Source: CAYMFD01 sp964389475
GTDB lineage: Bacteria; Bacteroidota; Bacteroidia; Chitinophagales; Saprospiraceae
Length of the DNA: 7,974 bases
Assembly (NCBI GenBank): GCA_964389475.1
Contig: CAYMFD010000138.1
Coordinates: forward strand, 1-7,974
Reading direction: 5' to 3'
Numbering within the stretch: position 1 is the first letter of the stretch; each line of letters starts with the position of its first letter. Positions 6,756 to 7,974 of the stretch are shown here, piece after piece. Below the pieces are notes generated by a model, which searched no databases, had not been told where the DNA came from, and saw nothing but the letters and a program-made list of their open reading frames with translations. The position numbers were made by a program, and so were the translations under genes.

Positions 6756-6793
6756 GCTCATTAACAATTCCCACATTGAAAAATTCGCACATT
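6756..6793 (-). repeat. Second degenerate octamer tract, opposite orientation to the first
   Basis: On the plus strand ATT ends fall at 6762, 6769, 6777, 6785 and 6793, a spacing of 7, 8, 8 and 8, in units such as CCCACATT, GAAAAATT and CGCACATT. Read on the minus strand these become NNAATGTG and NNAATTTT units, the same kind of octamer pattern as the tract at 2363-2534. The first two units (CATTAACAATT) recur exactly at 6278-6288. The tract is short, so it is less certain than the first. Confidence 0.5.
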
Positions 6794-6976
6794 TTGTCGC
6801 CCCTTTGATCTATCTCTTTACAGCGACAGATGACTGCTGCCTAACGTCACTGGCTAGGTCTACAGATATGTCAATGACAAGCTGGTGTGGTAACTCAATG
6901 TAGAGTTCGGTCAATATTTCTGTTAATCTCGAGCACATACCTCACGCTTAGAAGCTGAGCATACTATCTTGGTGAG

Positions 6977-7327
6977 ATGGAAAGCAATCTCCCCCTCAGC
7001 AAACGATACTATAGCATAGGCGAGGTATGTTCGCAGCTGGACGTAGCACCTAGCCTGATCCGCCACTGGGAGACCGTCTTCGGTAAGCTACACACCCGTC
7101 GCAATGGTAAGGGCGGTCGTCTATTCACACCTGCTAACATACAGCACCTCACAGCCATACATCGGCTCGTCAAGGATGATCGTATGACCCTAGAAGGAGC
7201 CAAGGCTGCGCTATCAAGAGAGCAAAACATAACTACAGAAGCCATCGTCCAGGAACTGGAAGGGATAAAGGCAGGACTGATCAACCTACAAAAGCAGATC
7301 AACCCAGTAATCAAAAAAGAGCAGTAA
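6977..7327 (+). CDS. MerR-family transcriptional regulator, short form
   Basis: A 116-aa predicted DNA-binding protein. Residues 11-33 (YYSIGEVCSQLDVAPSLIRHWET) form the MerR winged-helix HTH, with the family's SIGEV start and the IRHWE recognition helix. The wing follows at about 40-51 (TRRNGKGGRLFT). The stretch NIQHLTAIHRLVKDDRMTLEGAKAAL (54-79) is the second helical motif. A helical tail from about 84 to 108 could be the dimer coiled coil. There is no ligand-binding domain or metal-binding Cys signature, as is usual for short Bacteroidota members of this family, so its signal is unknown. The ATG is supported by an in-frame TGA 18 nt upstream with no other start between. The GGTGAG just before it touches the start and is too close to be a normal ribosome site. 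The GH3-family gene begins 33 nt downstream and is the most likely co-transcribed partner. Confidence 0.92.
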   Translation: MESNLPLSKRYYSIGEVCSQLDVAPSLIRHWETVFGKLHTRRNGKGGRLFTPANIQHLTAIHRLVKDDRMTLEGAKAALSREQNITTEAIVQELEGIKAGLINLQKQINPVIKKEQ

Positions 7328-7360
7328 CTCAGCTCACACCCCACCCATAAACCTTTAAAG

Positions 7361-7974
7361 ATGCAAGCTTCTCTCATCAACTTTGGCGTTAAGCACTACC
7401 TGCAGTATCGATACAGAAGGATCGAGGCGATACACCATCGCTCCCCTGAGTTACAGCATGAGCTATATAAGCGGCTCGTACGGCGGTTGGCTAACACAGC
7501 GATCGGCAGAGATTTTGGCATCACCGATAATCTACCCATCGAGGCATACAGGCAAGTGCTACCCATCGTGACCTACGAGGCACTGATGCCCTACATAAAC
7601 AGGAGTGTGGCAGGCGAGAAAGACGTCCTTTACCCAGGCACACCTAAGTACTTCGCCAAAAGCTCGGGTACCTCCAATGCGCGGTCCAAGTACATCCCAG
7701 TCACGGATGATATGATCAATGACAACTTCATCTGTAGTAGCTGGGACTCGATGACCATGGTCTACCATCAGCGGCCCGACACTCGGATATTTGCTGACAA
7801 GAGCCTCTTGATGGGTGGGACCATCACACCCCACCCCGACAACCCTGACATGCGGATAGGTGATGTCTCTGCCATCATGATCAACGAGATGCCGGCCATA
7901 GGTAGACCTTTTTATACGCCTGACTTCAAGACGGCCATGCTAGAGGACTTCGAGCTAAAGCTAGACCGGATGAC
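7361..7974 (+). CDS. GH3-family acyl-adenylating enzyme, N-terminal part
   Basis: The ATG at 7361 opens a frame of 204 codons that continues past the right edge; family members usually have around 500 aa, so about 60% is missing. The family is named after plant GH3 (auxin-responsive) acyl acid-amido synthetases, which adenylate a carboxylic acid and transfer it to an amine, usually an amino acid. Bacterial members are common in Bacteroidota but their substrates are mostly unknown. The best evidence is FAKSSGTSNARSKYIPVT at 98-115, the phosphate-binding motif SSGTS followed by the conserved Lys and Pro. Other family-like segments are LANTAIGRDFGI (43-54), LPIVTYEALMPYINR (67-81) and DKSLLMGGT (146-154). 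No signal peptide is present, so the protein is cytoplasmic. It lies 33 nt after the MerR-family gene on the same strand, without a visible terminator between. Confidence 0.9.
   Translation, partial: MQASLINFGVKHYLQYRYRRIEAIHHRSPELQHELYKRLVRRLANTAIGRDFGITDNLPIEAYRQVLPIVTYEALMPYINRSVAGEKDVLYPGTPKYFAKSSGTSNARSKYIPVTDDMINDNFICSSWDSMTMVYHQRPDTRIFADKSLLMGGTITPHPDNPDMRIGDVSAIMINEMPAIGRPFYTPDFKTAMLEDFELKLDRM

Larger units (their letters stand above)
6148..6976. other. 829-nt divergent spacer between gyrA and the MerR-family gene, structured but non-coding
   Basis: No frame here shows a recognisable protein. The longest plus-strand frame (6386-6583, 65 codons) mostly translates hairpin DNA. From left to right it holds the gyrA leader and promoter; a small ACCTT/AAGGT hairpin at 6244-6256; an 11-bp sequence CATTAACAATT at 6278-6288 that recurs at 6759-6769; a perfect palindrome at 6350-6363; a hairpin cluster at 6497-6562; a long imperfect inverted repeat at 6592-6666; and an octamer tract at 6756-6793. 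A short hairpin just before the MerR-family gene (GCTTAG/CTGAGC around an AAG loop) ends at 6960. No convincing plus-strand promoter stands out. The region could be repeat-rich spacer, decayed mobile DNA or a non-coding RNA locus. Confidence 0.6.

Noticed and set aside
7009..7380. Minus-strand 123-codon frame overlapping the MerR-family gene
   Set aside because: It is antisense to a clear HTH protein and shows no family features.

Overview
The window most likely comes from a Bacteroidota chromosome, probably a Saprospiria- or Cytophagia-like lineage. The evidence is the GyrA sequence type (Thr82/Asp86 in the quinolone region and a C-terminal acidic tail), a short MerR-type regulator next to a bacterial GH3-family gene, a lipoprotein with acidic residues right after its lipidated cysteine, a TAnnTTTG-like promoter box upstream of gyrA, little Shine-Dalgarno signal, and AT-rich degenerate octamer repeats between genes. 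The genus cannot be fixed from this sequence.

Layout. Positions 1-6147 are read leftward (minus strand) and 6977-7974 rightward. From right to left on the minus strand lie gyrA (3679-6147) and mutY (2600-3667), only 11 nt apart and probably one operon. Next comes a 370-nt spacer holding a tract of degenerate 8-bp repeats (2363-2534), then a cysteine-rich predicted lipoprotein (1489-2229). A 9-bp hairpin follows, and then a secreted PQQ-like beta-propeller protein (1-1432) that runs off the left edge. An 829-nt divergent spacer (6148-6976) separates this block from the plus-strand pair: a 116-aa MerR-family regulator and the N-terminal 204 codons of a GH3-family acyl-adenylating enzyme, which runs off the right edge.

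How the genes fit together. gyrA and mutY are housekeeping functions (DNA supercoiling and repair of 8-oxoG:A mispairs). The lipoprotein and the beta-propeller protein are both exported and may form a small cell-surface or periplasmic unit of unknown purpose. The MerR-like regulator is 33 nt from the GH3 gene and may be co-transcribed with it.

The most unusual signal is a run of nine CA units inside codons 8-14 of the lipoprotein. Loss or gain of one unit puts a stop codon within a few codons, so the gene has the architecture of an ON/OFF phase-variable locus. The non-coding DNA is also structured. It holds two octamer-repeat tracts in opposite orientation, a cluster of strong hairpins (two of them mutually exclusive) at 6497-6562, a 13-bp imperfect inverted repeat enclosing smaller hairpins at 6592-6666, and a 14-bp perfect palindrome at 6350-6363. 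No rRNA, tRNA, CRISPR array or intact insertion sequence was recognised.
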